The translations under genes and the position numbers were made by a program. Below the pieces are notes generated by a model, which saw nothing but the letters and a program-made list of their open reading frames with translations, was not told the DNA's origin and did not search any database. Below, one piece after another: positions 7,822 through 15,712 of a stretch of 34,599 nt of DNA; the first letter of the stretch is position 1; the number at the start of each line of letters is the position of its first letter. The stretch covers positions 1 to 34,599 of the forward strand of contig CAJUBL010000031.1 of assembly GCA_910584665.1 (NCBI GenBank), given 5' to 3'. Source of the DNA: an uncultured Muribaculaceae bacterium. Lineage in GTDB: Bacteria; Bacteroidota; Bacteroidia; Bacteroidales; Muribaculaceae.

Positions 7822-9087
7822 ATGGAGTTAAAAAGAGTAGTAGTAACCGGACTCGGTGCTGTGACCCCTCTGGGCAACGACGTTGAAACCACCTGGACAA
7901 ACGCCCTTGCCGGTGTGAGCGGTGCAGGGCCCATTACTCATTTTGACGCTTCCAAGTTCAAGACTCAGTTCGCTTGTGAAGTCAAAGGTTTTGATCCCCT
8001 CTCGTTCATGGACCGCAAGAAAGTCCGCACGCTCGACCTCTATGCTCAGTTTGCAATGTATGCCGCCAGACAGGCAGTCGAGGATTCGGGTATCGAAAAT
8101 GATGAGAAGCTTAACCGTGATCGCATCGGCGTTATAATCGCTGCCGGTATAGGCGGCCTGCACACTTTCGAGGAAGAGGCCGGATACTATGCTAAGAACG
8201 AGGAGAACGGTCCCAAATACAATCCATTCTTCATACCTAAGATGATTGCCGATATCGCTTCGGGACACGTCTCGATGGAATACGGATACCATGGTCCCAA
8301 CTTCGGTGTCGTATCAGCCTGCGCATCATCCAACAATGCGATTATCGATGCCTTCAACCTCATTCGCCTCGGTAAGGCCGACGCCATCGTGACCGGTGGT
8401 GCCGAAGCCGCTATTTTCCCTGCCGGTGTAGGTGGTTTCAACTCAATGCACGCATTGTCAACACGTAATGACAGTCCCGAGACAGCCTCACGTCCGTTCA
8501 GCAAGTCTCGTGACGGCTTCGTAATGGGCGAGGGATCGGTTGTTCTCATACTTGAGGAACTCGAGCATGCAAAGGCCCGCGGTGCGAAGATCTATGCCGA
8601 AGTAGCCGGCGGCGGTCTTTCTGCGGATGCCTATCATCTTACTGCCACTCATCCTGAGGGACTCGGTGCCATCCTCGCCATGCGCAACGCCCTTGAGGAC
8701 GCCGACATGAAACCTGAAGATATCGACTACATCAATGTACACGGTACTTCTACACCCGTGGGTGACGTCTCCGAGATCAAGGCTATCGTCGAGGTATTCG
8801 GCAAGCACGCCTACGATCTGAACATCAGTTCGACAAAATCAATGACAGGCCACCTGCTCGGCGCCACAGGCGCTCTTGAGGCAATGTTCAGCGTGAAATC
8901 GGTAATGGAAGACATCGTTCCTCCCACAATCAACCATGAGGATGGCGACGATGACGAAAATATCGACTATAACCTCAACTTCACATTCAATAAGGCTCAG
9001 AAACGCCCCGTACGCGCCGCGCTCAGCAACTCGTTCGGATTCGGCGGTCACAATGCTACCGTTATTGTGAAAAAATACGAGGCTTAA
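7822..9087 (+). CDS. fabF: 3-oxoacyl-[acyl-carrier-protein] synthase II
   Basis: 421-residue condensing enzyme that elongates acyl-ACP with malonyl-ACP in fatty-acid synthesis, cytoplasmic. The catalytic triad is visible: Cys167 in VVSACASSNNAI, one His in NVHGTSTPVGD and one in SMTGHLLGATGA. The N-terminus MELKRVVVTGLGAVTPLGND and the C-terminal NSFGFGGHNATVIVKKY are hallmarks of FabF. The start is placed at ATG 7822; an in-frame TTG at 7780 would add 14 residues that do not resemble the family. It is paired with acpP upstream. In many Bacteroidota rnc follows fabF, but here queC follows. Confidence 0.98.
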   Translation: MELKRVVVTGLGAVTPLGNDVETTWTNALAGVSGAGPITHFDASKFKTQFACEVKGFDPLSFMDRKKVRTLDLYAQFAMYAARQAVEDSGIENDEKLNRDRIGVIIAAGIGGLHTFEEEAGYYAKNEENGPKYNPFFIPKMIADIASGHVSMEYGYHGPNFGVVSACASSNNAIIDAFNLIRLGKADAIVTGGAEAAIFPAGVGGFNSMHALSTRNDSPETASRPFSKSRDGFVMGEGSVVLILEELEHAKARGAKIYAEVAGGGLSADAYHLTATHPEGLGAILAMRNALEDADMKPEDIDYINVHGTSTPVGDVSEIKAIVEVFGKHAYDLNISSTKSMTGHLLGATGALEAMFSVKSVMEDIVPPTINHEDGDDDENIDYNLNFTFNKAQKRPVRAALSNSFGFGGHNATVIVKKYEA

Positions 9088-9108
9088 AAAAACTGCATTT
9101 CAATATAG

Positions 9109-9146
9109 CGGGCCGTCACCTTCCTGAACGGGGAGGTAACGGCTCG
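9109..9146 (+). terminator. Hairpin between fabF and queC
   Basis: A long stem with one C-A mismatch pairs 9109-9124 with 9131-9146 around a six-base loop; the core is GCCGT-ACCT against AGGT-ACGGC. It begins 21 bases after the fabF stop codon, but no strong T-run follows. It may be a weak terminator or an mRNA 3'-end stabiliser upstream of queC. Confidence 0.45.
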
Positions 9147-9165
9147 TAATCATATAATATCACTG

Positions 9166-9828
9166 ATGGATACACATAAAACTGCTCTGCTGGTGCTGTC
9201 GGGAGGCATGGACTCCACAACAATGCTGTATGATTACAGGGACCGCATCGCGGCCGCCGTAAACTTCAGTTACGGTTCCAATCACAATATGCGCGAACGG
9301 GAATGCGCACGCATCCACTGTCTGCGGCTCGGAGTGGAACTTATTGAGATAGATCTCGATTTCATGAAGAAATATTTCGAAAGTTCTCTCCTGCAGGGAG
9401 CCGGTGCCATACCTGACGGACACTATGCCGACGACAATATGCGCTCCACTGTAGTGCCTTTCCGCAACGGCATCATGCTTTCCATTGCCGCCGGACTTGC
9501 CGAGAGCCGGGGTCTGACCGAGGTTATGCTTGCAAACCACTCGGGGGACCATACCATCTACCCTGACTGCCGCCCCGAATTCGTCAGGGCCATGGACGCA
9601 GCCATTGAGGCCGGTACGTTCGACGGTCTGCATCTGCTGGCCCCATACACCACGCTCTCAAAAGGACAGATAGCGGCCCGCGGTGCGGAGCTCGGACTCG
9701 ATTACGCCCTGACCTATTCATGTTACAAAGGCGGGGAAAAACATTGCGGCACATGCGGTACGTGCGTTGAACGGCGCGAAGCACTCGCCGAGGCCGGTAT
9801 TCCGGACCCGACTCTCTACGAAGTCTGA
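9166..9828 (+). CDS. queC: 7-cyano-7-deazaguanine synthase
   Basis: 220-residue cytoplasmic ATP-dependent enzyme that makes preQ0 from 7-carboxy-7-deazaguanine and ammonia on the way to queuosine in tRNA. Seen: the PP-loop LVLSGGMDSTTML near residues 8-20, FSYGSNHNMRERECARIH near residue 34, the VPFRNGIMLSIAAGLAES segment, ANHSGDHTIYPDCRPEF, and a C-terminal zinc site of Cys186, Cys194, Cys197 and Cys200. The length matches the family. The start is ATG 9166, reading MDTHKTALLVLSGG. It stands alone after fabF, separated by a hairpin. queD, queE and queF are not in the window. Confidence 0.97.
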   Translation: MDTHKTALLVLSGGMDSTTMLYDYRDRIAAAVNFSYGSNHNMRERECARIHCLRLGVELIEIDLDFMKKYFESSLLQGAGAIPDGHYADDNMRSTVVPFRNGIMLSIAAGLAESRGLTEVMLANHSGDHTIYPDCRPEFVRAMDAAIEAGTFDGLHLLAPYTTLSKGQIAARGAELGLDYALTYSCYKGGEKHCGTCGTCVERREALAEAGIPDPTLYEV

Positions 9829-9849
9829 AATCAAGACTTCGACTACATT

Positions 9850-9894
9850 AGAGTATGTTTGAATCTAAAGTTTTGTTAAGTTCAAACATACTCT
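9850..9894. repeat. Perfect 14-bp inverted repeat with embedded TATGTTTG boxes
   Basis: AGAGTATGTTTGAA (9850-9863) and TTCAAACATACTCT (9881-9894) are exact reverse complements around a 17-base spacer. The right half, 9870-9894, recurs with one mismatch at 15613-15637 upstream of the gldA-like gene. Each arm contains TATGTTTG, an exact TAnnTTTG -7 box, pointing in opposite directions. It lies between convergent queC and the ABC operon. Confidence 0.8.
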
Positions 9895-9901
9895 TATATG
9901 G

Positions 9902-9949
9902 TAAGCCCCGGACCGGTGCGGTATATATCCGCTCCCGGTCCGGGGCTTA
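9902..9949. terminator. Strong bidirectional hairpin between queC and the ABC operon
   Basis: TAAGCCCCGGACCGG (9902-9916) pairs perfectly over 15 bases with 9935-9949, and a nested GCGG/CCGC stem (9918-9921, 9929-9932) sits in the loop. It is placed where two operons converge, so it can end transcripts from both sides. No long T-run follows on either strand, so a classic intrinsic mechanism is not certain. Confidence 0.7.
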
Positions 9950-9985
9950 TGTCTGATGTCTGTACCTGGTCAGCAGGGTAGGGGA

Positions 9986-12301
9986 TTATCCTTTGCGGCG
10001 ACGCAGGAGTATGATAAATCCGGCTAAGGCGATCAGTACGGGTATGCCGATGATATACGTATACCTGATCCACGGCAATTGCATGGGGGTAATCGTAGTG
10101 TCACGGTCCTTCAGCGGGGGACGTGACACCGCTACCGGAAAACGTCCGTGGCTCAGCCACAGGAACGAACGTGAGATCATGCTGCCGTTGTATGATCTGA
10201 TACCCGTGCGGTTGCTTATCTGCAGTTCCGAGTTACTGAAGCAGTCGGCATCTCCGGTCACAAGAATGCGCTGCTCCTTCCCGTCAGCATCCCGTTTCAG
10301 CATCACCTGCGTGATATACGTGCCGGCGGCTTCGCCTGACAGCGGGTCATACTCAGGTGCCGAGGTGAAGTCCGTCGTCTGCAGTTCACGCCATGCCGTA
10401 CTGTCGGTACACAGCAGTACACGTGTATCGAAGTCGGTAGAGTCGGTAATCTCAAGAGCTACAGCCGTAGGCATTGTTATGGCCGATGTTTCAGGTCTCA
10501 TCGCCATCTGTCGGTAAAAACCGCCGGCACTGTCGGCCGCATACTGTGTGGCACGCGAGGGTGTGAATCCATACAGACCGATATCCGATGGCTGGGTAAG
10601 CACTCCGTCAAGGACCCTGAGTCCGAACCGCTGAAGGAGCGGATTGACCGCATCCTGGTGCCCTTTGTCGGCCATTATCATCATATTGCCGCCACGTTCC
10701 ACAAAGCTGTCGAGTTCGGCCATCTCATTTTCGGCGAGCGGTACCTTGGGATCGGCGATGAGCAGGATGTCGATGTCGCCGGGGATGGTATCGCCTGCTG
10801 TGAGGTCAATATCATGCAGTTTGAACCCCTGGTTGATCATCGAGCTGCGGTATTCACGCCAGGTGGCGAAGATGTTGAAGTCTCCGTCTCCCTTACGGTG
10901 GATCGAGCGCTCGCCGTGGCCCGTAAGGACACCTACCCTGACAGGCTCATCAAGCATGGTTTTGAACGCGGCCGAGATCTCGCGTTCCGATGGGTGACGT
11001 TCCATATCGTTATACAGTCTGAGGCGCGTCTGGCGGCCGTTCCAGTCTATTACACGTACAAATCCGTAATTCTCCTCGGCCAGATCGATACTTTTCTCTA
11101 TTGTCCCGGGATCGGTGAGCCATGACACCGGCAGTTTCACGGTACGTGCCAGTTCGGCCGCTATCTCTTCCGGTGATTTTCCGGGGTAGCGTGAAGCATA
11201 TATGGTATCGTTATCGGGAATGCGGCAATAATAGACATATTCCAGTTTCAGATCGGGCTTGTAGCGCAGATACTGGCGGAAACGCGCCTCGTCGGTTTTC
11301 AGCTCCTCGGGTGAGACTATGTTGTAGTCTTTATCCAGAATATTGACATACGTGGTGATGGTCATCGGACCGTCAAGCCGTTTCATCACCTCGCGGCTGC
11401 CGTGTGACAGTGTTCGCTGTTCTCCGCGGGTCGCATCAAGATAGAGTGTCGTATACGGACGTGAAGTGACATAACCCACAGTCACCACTAAGGCTGACAC
11501 ACCGGCATAACGCATGACTTTTGTACTCAGTCTGCGTTTCTGGTGCATGTCGTCGATGCGCAGTATGGTCCACCATATGAACAGACCGCTCACGGTAATG
11601 AAATAGATCAGATCATTGCTGCTTATCAGGCCGCCTACCATGTCGTTGGCGCGGCTCTTGATCGACAGCCAGTAGGTGATCTCGCGGAACAGCGGTGAAT
11701 CCTGTCCGACCGAGCCTATGTAATTCAGCAGTCCGAGGGTTGCGAATGTTATCACGGCCGCAACCACCTGATAGGTCGTCAGCGATGACATGAACAGACC
11801 TATCGAGCAGTAAGTCATTATCAGCAGGAACATCGACAGAAGTCCCGATGCCACCAGCCCGTAATCCATGTCGGGAGTCGTAGCCGCTATAGCCACCGCC
11901 GGTAGCGCGAGGATTGCGGTGAAAATAAGCGAACAGCCTGCAAGTGCGCTGAATTTTCCCCACACTATGGTACTGCTTGACACTGGTGACGAGAATATCA
12001 GTTTTACCGAGCCGGAGGTGTATTCGCGGCTCATGACGTTCATTGTCAGCAACGGGATATAGAGGTACAGAGTGCTCTGGATCACCTCGAACAGACCGTT
12101 GGTACCGAGTACATAGCCGGCGGTGACGCTGAAGGTTATGGTGCTGCCGATAGCCTTTATCATCACTATCTGGCGCATGATGTTAAGGAAGTCTATGCCC
12201 ACCTGCACCGAGAATGCGACCAGCAACATCCAGGCCACCGGTGAGTAAAAAAGCGTAGCCAGCTCGGTTCGGGCTATGCGTAGTATTAGTCTGAGATTCA
12301 T
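9986..12301 (-). CDS. GldF-GldG-type fusion: ABC-2 permease plus extracytoplasmic ABC auxiliary domain (paralogue B)
   Basis: 771-residue inner-membrane protein, last gene of a three-gene ABC operon. Residues about 15-245 contain six hydrophobic segments of an ABC-2 permease, including SREYTSGSVKLIFSSPVSS and the YCSIGLFMSSLTTYQVVAA segment. A further membrane segment near 263-285 leads into a large extracytoplasmic region (about 290-735) with VGVLTGHGERS and DIDILLIADPKVPL, as in the GldG/ABC_transp_aux family, and the chain ends in a membrane helix and RRRKG. GldF and GldG are separate proteins in flavobacteria; here they are fused. It starts 10 bases after the closely similar upstream gene. 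The substrate is unknown. Related systems are linked to gliding in flavobacteria, but motility is not implied here. Confidence 0.85.
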   Translation of the reverse strand: MNLRLILRIARTELATLFYSPVAWMLLVAFSVQVGIDFLNIMRQIVMIKAIGSTITFSVTAGYVLGTNGLFEVIQSTLYLYIPLLTMNVMSREYTSGSVKLIFSSPVSSSTIVWGKFSALAGCSLIFTAILALPAVAIAATTPDMDYGLVASGLLSMFLLIMTYCSIGLFMSSLTTYQVVAAVITFATLGLLNYIGSVGQDSPLFREITYWLSIKSRANDMVGGLISSNDLIYFITVSGLFIWWTILRIDDMHQKRRLSTKVMRYAGVSALVVTVGYVTSRPYTTLYLDATRGEQRTLSHGSREVMKRLDGPMTITTYVNILDKDYNIVSPEELKTDEARFRQYLRYKPDLKLEYVYYCRIPDNDTIYASRYPGKSPEEIAAELARTVKLPVSWLTDPGTIEKSIDLAEENYGFVRVIDWNGRQTRLRLYNDMERHPSEREISAAFKTMLDEPVRVGVLTGHGERSIHRKGDGDFNIFATWREYRSSMINQGFKLHDIDLTAGDTIPGDIDILLIADPKVPLAENEMAELDSFVERGGNMMIMADKGHQDAVNPLLQRFGLRVLDGVLTQPSDIGLYGFTPSRATQYAADSAGGFYRQMAMRPETSAITMPTAVALEITDSTDFDTRVLLCTDSTAWRELQTTDFTSAPEYDPLSGEAAGTYITQVMLKRDADGKEQRILVTGDADCFSNSELQISNRTGIRSYNGSMISRSFLWLSHGRFPVAVSRPPLKDRDTTITPMQLPWIRYTYIIGIPVLIALAGFIILLRRRKG

Positions 12302-12311
12302 TTGCGTCTCG

Positions 12312-14636
12312 TTATTTTTTTCCGCGCAGCAACCGCAGACCCACCCCGAGGAGAATCATAAGCACCGGCAGTACTATCATTAACACTATCTTGAAAACGC
12401 CCGTGAGCGATGCGGCATCAGCACTGAAAACCGTGTCGGTATCGGGTTCGCGTCTTACATCTATCGGGAATTCGCCACCCGACAGATAGCGGAATCCTTC
12501 AACTACCAGATCGAAGTTACCTGAACTGAAACCGTCACGGCCTATCTGGAGCTCGGCATTGCTCATACAGTCGGCATCACCCGCCACCAGAATGCGCTGC
12601 ACCTTGCCGTCAACCGTTCGTTCTGCCGCGATCAGAGTGGGATAGGACCGTTCGGTCTCACCGGCCGCCTCGTTGCAGCTGATGTCCATATCGTCGCGCA
12701 GATTGTCGCTTTCAAGTTCTATCCACGATCCTTCCGGCGGGGTCTGCAGCCACACGGTATGGCGGTATCCGTGACCGTCGGCCAGAGTATCGAGCGCCAC
12801 ACATCCGGGCATGGACACACGCAGATCGTGTCCTCCGAAGCGGCGGGCGAAACTGTCGGGCATCCCTTCTGCGGGTTCAGCGCCCCTGGCCAGAATGAAG
12901 TCGGCCGTAAAGTCATCAGAAACCTGTGCCAGCTGGCCGTCAAGGGCTTTTATGCCGAATTTAGACAATAGCCCGTTGATATTGTCCTGCTGTCCTGTAT
13001 CGGTAAGCAGGAACATGTTCCCGCCGCGATCGAGATACCTCTCTATCGCCGCCCTGGCATCTTCCGTCATCTCACGGCGGGGATCGCCAAGTACAATGAT
13101 GCTTACACTGTCGGGAATAGTCTCTCCGGCATCGAGATTGATCTCACACACGTCAAATCCCTGGTTCACAAGCGCCGAACGCGAATATTTCTCGATCGAG
13201 AACGCTCCGTAGTCACGGTCTCCGGGGCGTGATATCTCACGCGTCCCGGCCGTGCTTATGAAAGCAACTAACGGGACTTCGGCTGTCATTTTCTTCAGTA
13301 CCGCCGATATCTCGGCTTCGCCGGGAGTCCGCACCATATCGTTGAAGTCTCGCAGGTAGGCACGGCGTCCGTCGGCTGTCTCCACGATTCTCACAAAACG
13401 GTTTTCTTCTCCGCTCAGGTCCTCCACCTTACGTATCTCTTCGGGGCTGAGGAACAGATAGGGATTGACATCAAGAATAAGCACCATGTAGTCGCGCAGT
13501 TCCTCGAGCGACATCCCGGAGAATCTGTCTCTGCGCGCAAGACTGTTGCCCGGAGTCTCGTCATAGTAGTACACATACCGTTCATACAGATCGGGCTTGG
13601 CCAGGCGATAGGGCGCGAACAGATACTCGTTCGACTTGATGTTGCGCGGCATGTATGAACCCGACTTGTTGTCAAGCAGATTGACATAGCTGGTGATGGT
13701 CAGCGGACCCTTGATATCGTTCAGCAGCTCCTGACTGTAAGCCGTGAGTGAATTGCTTTTGTTGCGGGTGGAGTCCCATACGGCTACCGTCTGCGGACGC
13801 GAGGTGGCATATCCTATTGTCAGAGTCACGGCTACCACGCCGGCATAGGCAAGAAAACGTCCCGTACGGCCTGTGCTCCTGCGGCCGAACCATATGCGCA
13901 GTGTCGTGAACGCCAGAAACATTCCTATGATCGAGACAAAGTATATGACATCCTCGCTGCGCAGGACACCGCTTATGAACTGGTCGGTACGTCCGTTGAT
14001 CGACAGCCAGTATGTCAGCTCTCTCACAAAATCATATTCCTGCCCTGTCTGCCCCACGAACCTTAAGGCCGCGAGCACGGCAAGAGTACCGATAGCCGCC
14101 ACGACCTGATACGAAGTCAGTGACGACATGAACAGACCTATCGAACAGTAGACACACATAAGCAGGAAAACACCAAGCAGTCCCACCAGCACCGGAGTCC
14201 AGTCGAAATGCGGGACATACACCAGCCCTGTTGCCAGTATTTCCAGTACCGGTACTATGAACAGGCATGAGCCGAACGTTATGGCCGCGATATACTTGCC
14301 GGCCACTATCTGAAAGCTCGTGACAGGCGACGAATACAGCAGTTTTATCGAACCCGATGACAGTTCCCGGCTCACAAGACCCATCGTCAGCAACGGAATG
14401 TAGATATACAGATTCCTGACAATATCGTTCCATACCGAGTTTATATCCATGAACAGAGCCTGGGTAAGTGAGAATTCTCTGTCGCTGTTGAGGCTGCAGA
14501 ACGAGATGTAACTGTCGGTCTGGTCGCAGAATTGTTTGGCACAGAGGAACGAGAAGACGATGAGTATGAACCACGCTATAGGCGAGAAAAAAAGCGACGC
14601 TAATTCATTGCGTGCGATTCGGAGCGTTATTTTCAT
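12312..14636 (-). CDS. GldF-GldG-type fusion: ABC-2 permease plus extracytoplasmic ABC auxiliary domain (paralogue A)
   Basis: 774-residue inner-membrane protein with the same architecture as the next gene downstream: six-helix ABC-2 permease (about 15-250), a seventh helix near 266-285, an extracytoplasmic GldG-like region (about 290-735) with PLVAFISTAGTREIS and SVSIIVLGDPRREM, and a final helix followed by RLLRGKK. Matching stretches such as SSGSIKLLYSSPVTS and YCSIGLFMSSLTSYQVVAA against the downstream protein show a tandem duplication followed by divergence. It begins inside the stop codon of the ATPase gene (ATGA, 14633-14636), so the two are translationally coupled. The likely complex is one ATPase with two different permease fusions forming a heterodimer (inference). 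Confidence 0.86.
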   Translation of the reverse strand: MKITLRIARNELASLFFSPIAWFILIVFSFLCAKQFCDQTDSYISFCSLNSDREFSLTQALFMDINSVWNDIVRNLYIYIPLLTMGLVSRELSSGSIKLLYSSPVTSFQIVAGKYIAAITFGSCLFIVPVLEILATGLVYVPHFDWTPVLVGLLGVFLLMCVYCSIGLFMSSLTSYQVVAAIGTLAVLAALRFVGQTGQEYDFVRELTYWLSINGRTDQFISGVLRSEDVIYFVSIIGMFLAFTTLRIWFGRRSTGRTGRFLAYAGVVAVTLTIGYATSRPQTVAVWDSTRNKSNSLTAYSQELLNDIKGPLTITSYVNLLDNKSGSYMPRNIKSNEYLFAPYRLAKPDLYERYVYYYDETPGNSLARRDRFSGMSLEELRDYMVLILDVNPYLFLSPEEIRKVEDLSGEENRFVRIVETADGRRAYLRDFNDMVRTPGEAEISAVLKKMTAEVPLVAFISTAGTREISRPGDRDYGAFSIEKYSRSALVNQGFDVCEINLDAGETIPDSVSIIVLGDPRREMTEDARAAIERYLDRGGNMFLLTDTGQQDNINGLLSKFGIKALDGQLAQVSDDFTADFILARGAEPAEGMPDSFARRFGGHDLRVSMPGCVALDTLADGHGYRHTVWLQTPPEGSWIELESDNLRDDMDISCNEAAGETERSYPTLIAAERTVDGKVQRILVAGDADCMSNAELQIGRDGFSSGNFDLVVEGFRYLSGGEFPIDVRREPDTDTVFSADAASLTGVFKIVLMIVLPVLMILLGVGLRLLRGKK

Positions 14637-15601
14637 TTTGCGTCAGAATTTTCCTGATGTGCATTATTCTTCAGTTTACCCGACAGCTGGGCAAAGATCA
14701 CGTCGAGTGACGAACGTTCCGTCGAGATTTCCCTCAGACGCCATCCCTCGGCGACACTGCGGGCCACGATACGCTCGGCTATCGTGTCGTCGCCGTCGAA
14801 ACGTATACGGAACATTCCGGGACCGCTCTGCTCGACATTCATCACTCCCTCAATAGCTCCTAACTGCTCGGGCGACGGCGGTTCGGCAAACGTCACCGTC
14901 AGTGTGTCGGGCACGGTATAGTTGTTGAACTCGTCGATAGTGCCCGCAAATACGGTATGGCCGTGCTCAATCATACGTATACTGTCACACGTGGCCTGTA
15001 CCTCCGACAGTATGTGGGTCGACAGCAGCACGGCACGCTCCCTGGCTATTTCCTTTATCAGCTCACGCACCTCTGATATCTGGTTCGGGTCAAGACCGTT
15101 GGTCGGTTCGTCAAGGACAACAAACCGTGGCGAGTGGACTATGGCCTGGGCGATACCCACACGCTGCTGATAGCCTCCCGACAGATACTTTATGAGACGT
15201 TTGCTGAAGTGGGCGATGTCACAGCGTTTTTTTGCCTGTTCCACCGCCGGGCGTATCTCTGACCGCTCCATGCGGCGCAGTGTGGCACAGTGCACTAAGT
15301 ACTCGTCGACCGTAAGATCGGGATACAGCGGAGGCTTCTGCGGCAGGAAGCCTATATGTTTTTTTGCCTCTACAGGATTCTTTCGCAGGTCTATGCCGTT
15401 GATAAAGACGTCACCTTCGGTCTGGTTAAGTACACCGCATATGATATTCATCGTTGTCGACTTGCCTGCGCCGTTCGAGCCTAACAGGCCCAGGATGCCT
15501 GTGGAGTCGATAGTGAAGTTTATGTCACGTATAGCCCAGTCGTTGGTGTAACGGTGCGACAGATGACGTACCTCTACAATTGGCTGTGAAGATTGGTTCA
15601 T
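14633..15601 (-). CDS. GldA-like ABC transporter ATP-binding protein
   Basis: 322-residue cytoplasmic ATPase powering the two permease fusions encoded downstream. Seen: Walker A GSNGAGKST (residues 41-49), Q-loop GFLPQKPPLYPDLTVDEYL, signature LSGGYQQR (140-147), Walker B FVVLDEPTNGLD (160-171) and the switch histidine in LLSTHILSEVQATCD. The C-terminal 90 residues form the small alpha/beta extension typical of GldA, CcmA and NatA-type exporter ATPases. It is the first gene of the operon. Its overlap with the permease gene and the GldG-type partners favour the GldA branch over other ABC-2 ATPases. The symbol is withheld because orthology to flavobacterial gldA cannot be proven here. Confidence 0.9.
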   Translation of the reverse strand: MNQSSQPIVEVRHLSHRYTNDWAIRDINFTIDSTGILGLLGSNGAGKSTTMNIICGVLNQTEGDVFINGIDLRKNPVEAKKHIGFLPQKPPLYPDLTVDEYLVHCATLRRMERSEIRPAVEQAKKRCDIAHFSKRLIKYLSGGYQQRVGIAQAIVHSPRFVVLDEPTNGLDPNQISEVRELIKEIARERAVLLSTHILSEVQATCDSIRMIEHGHTVFAGTIDEFNNYTVPDTLTVTFAEPPSPEQLGAIEGVMNVEQSGPGMFRIRFDGDDTIAERIVARSVAEGWRLREISTERSSLDVIFAQLSGKLKNNAHQENSDAK

Positions 15602-15612
15602 TTTTATAGTTG

Positions 15613-15637
15613 GTTTTGTTAAGTTCAGACATACTCT
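15613..15637. repeat. Second copy of the 25-base dispersed element, overlapping the gldA-like promoter region
   Basis: It matches 9870-9894 in 24 of 25 positions and the same orientation. On the minus strand it contains TATGTCTG (15626-15633), one base off TAnnTTTG, with GTTT about 20 bases upstream, so it probably supplies the -7 box for the ABC operon starting at 15601. The two copies therefore bracket the operon as direct repeats. Confidence 0.65.
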
Positions 15638-15662
15638 GACGGTATGCGGTTTTAAACGGAAT

Positions 15663-15703
15663 AAGCTGAAAGTAAGTAATAAATGATTACTTACTTTCAG
15701 CTT
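15663..15703 (-). terminator. Perfect 18-bp hairpin ending the DUF4843/PKD-like operon
   Basis: AAGCTGAAAGTAAGTAAT (15663-15680) and its exact reverse complement (15686-15703) flank a five-base loop. It begins 10 bases after the stop codon of the last gene of the SusC/SusD operon, and a moderately T-rich stretch follows on the minus strand. It separates that operon from the ABC operon 60 bases downstream. Confidence 0.8.
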
Positions 15704-15712
15704 GGTATGACA

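Noticed and set aside
9088..9165. preQ1 riboswitch upstream of queC
   Set aside because: The hairpin there is a long near-perfect stem without the A-rich tail and C-rich loop of preQ1 classes; it fits a terminator-like structure better.
9986..15601. Evidence for gliding motility
   Set aside because: Only GldA/F/G-like transporter parts are present. No other gliding genes are in the window, and the same transporter type occurs in non-gliding Bacteroidota.
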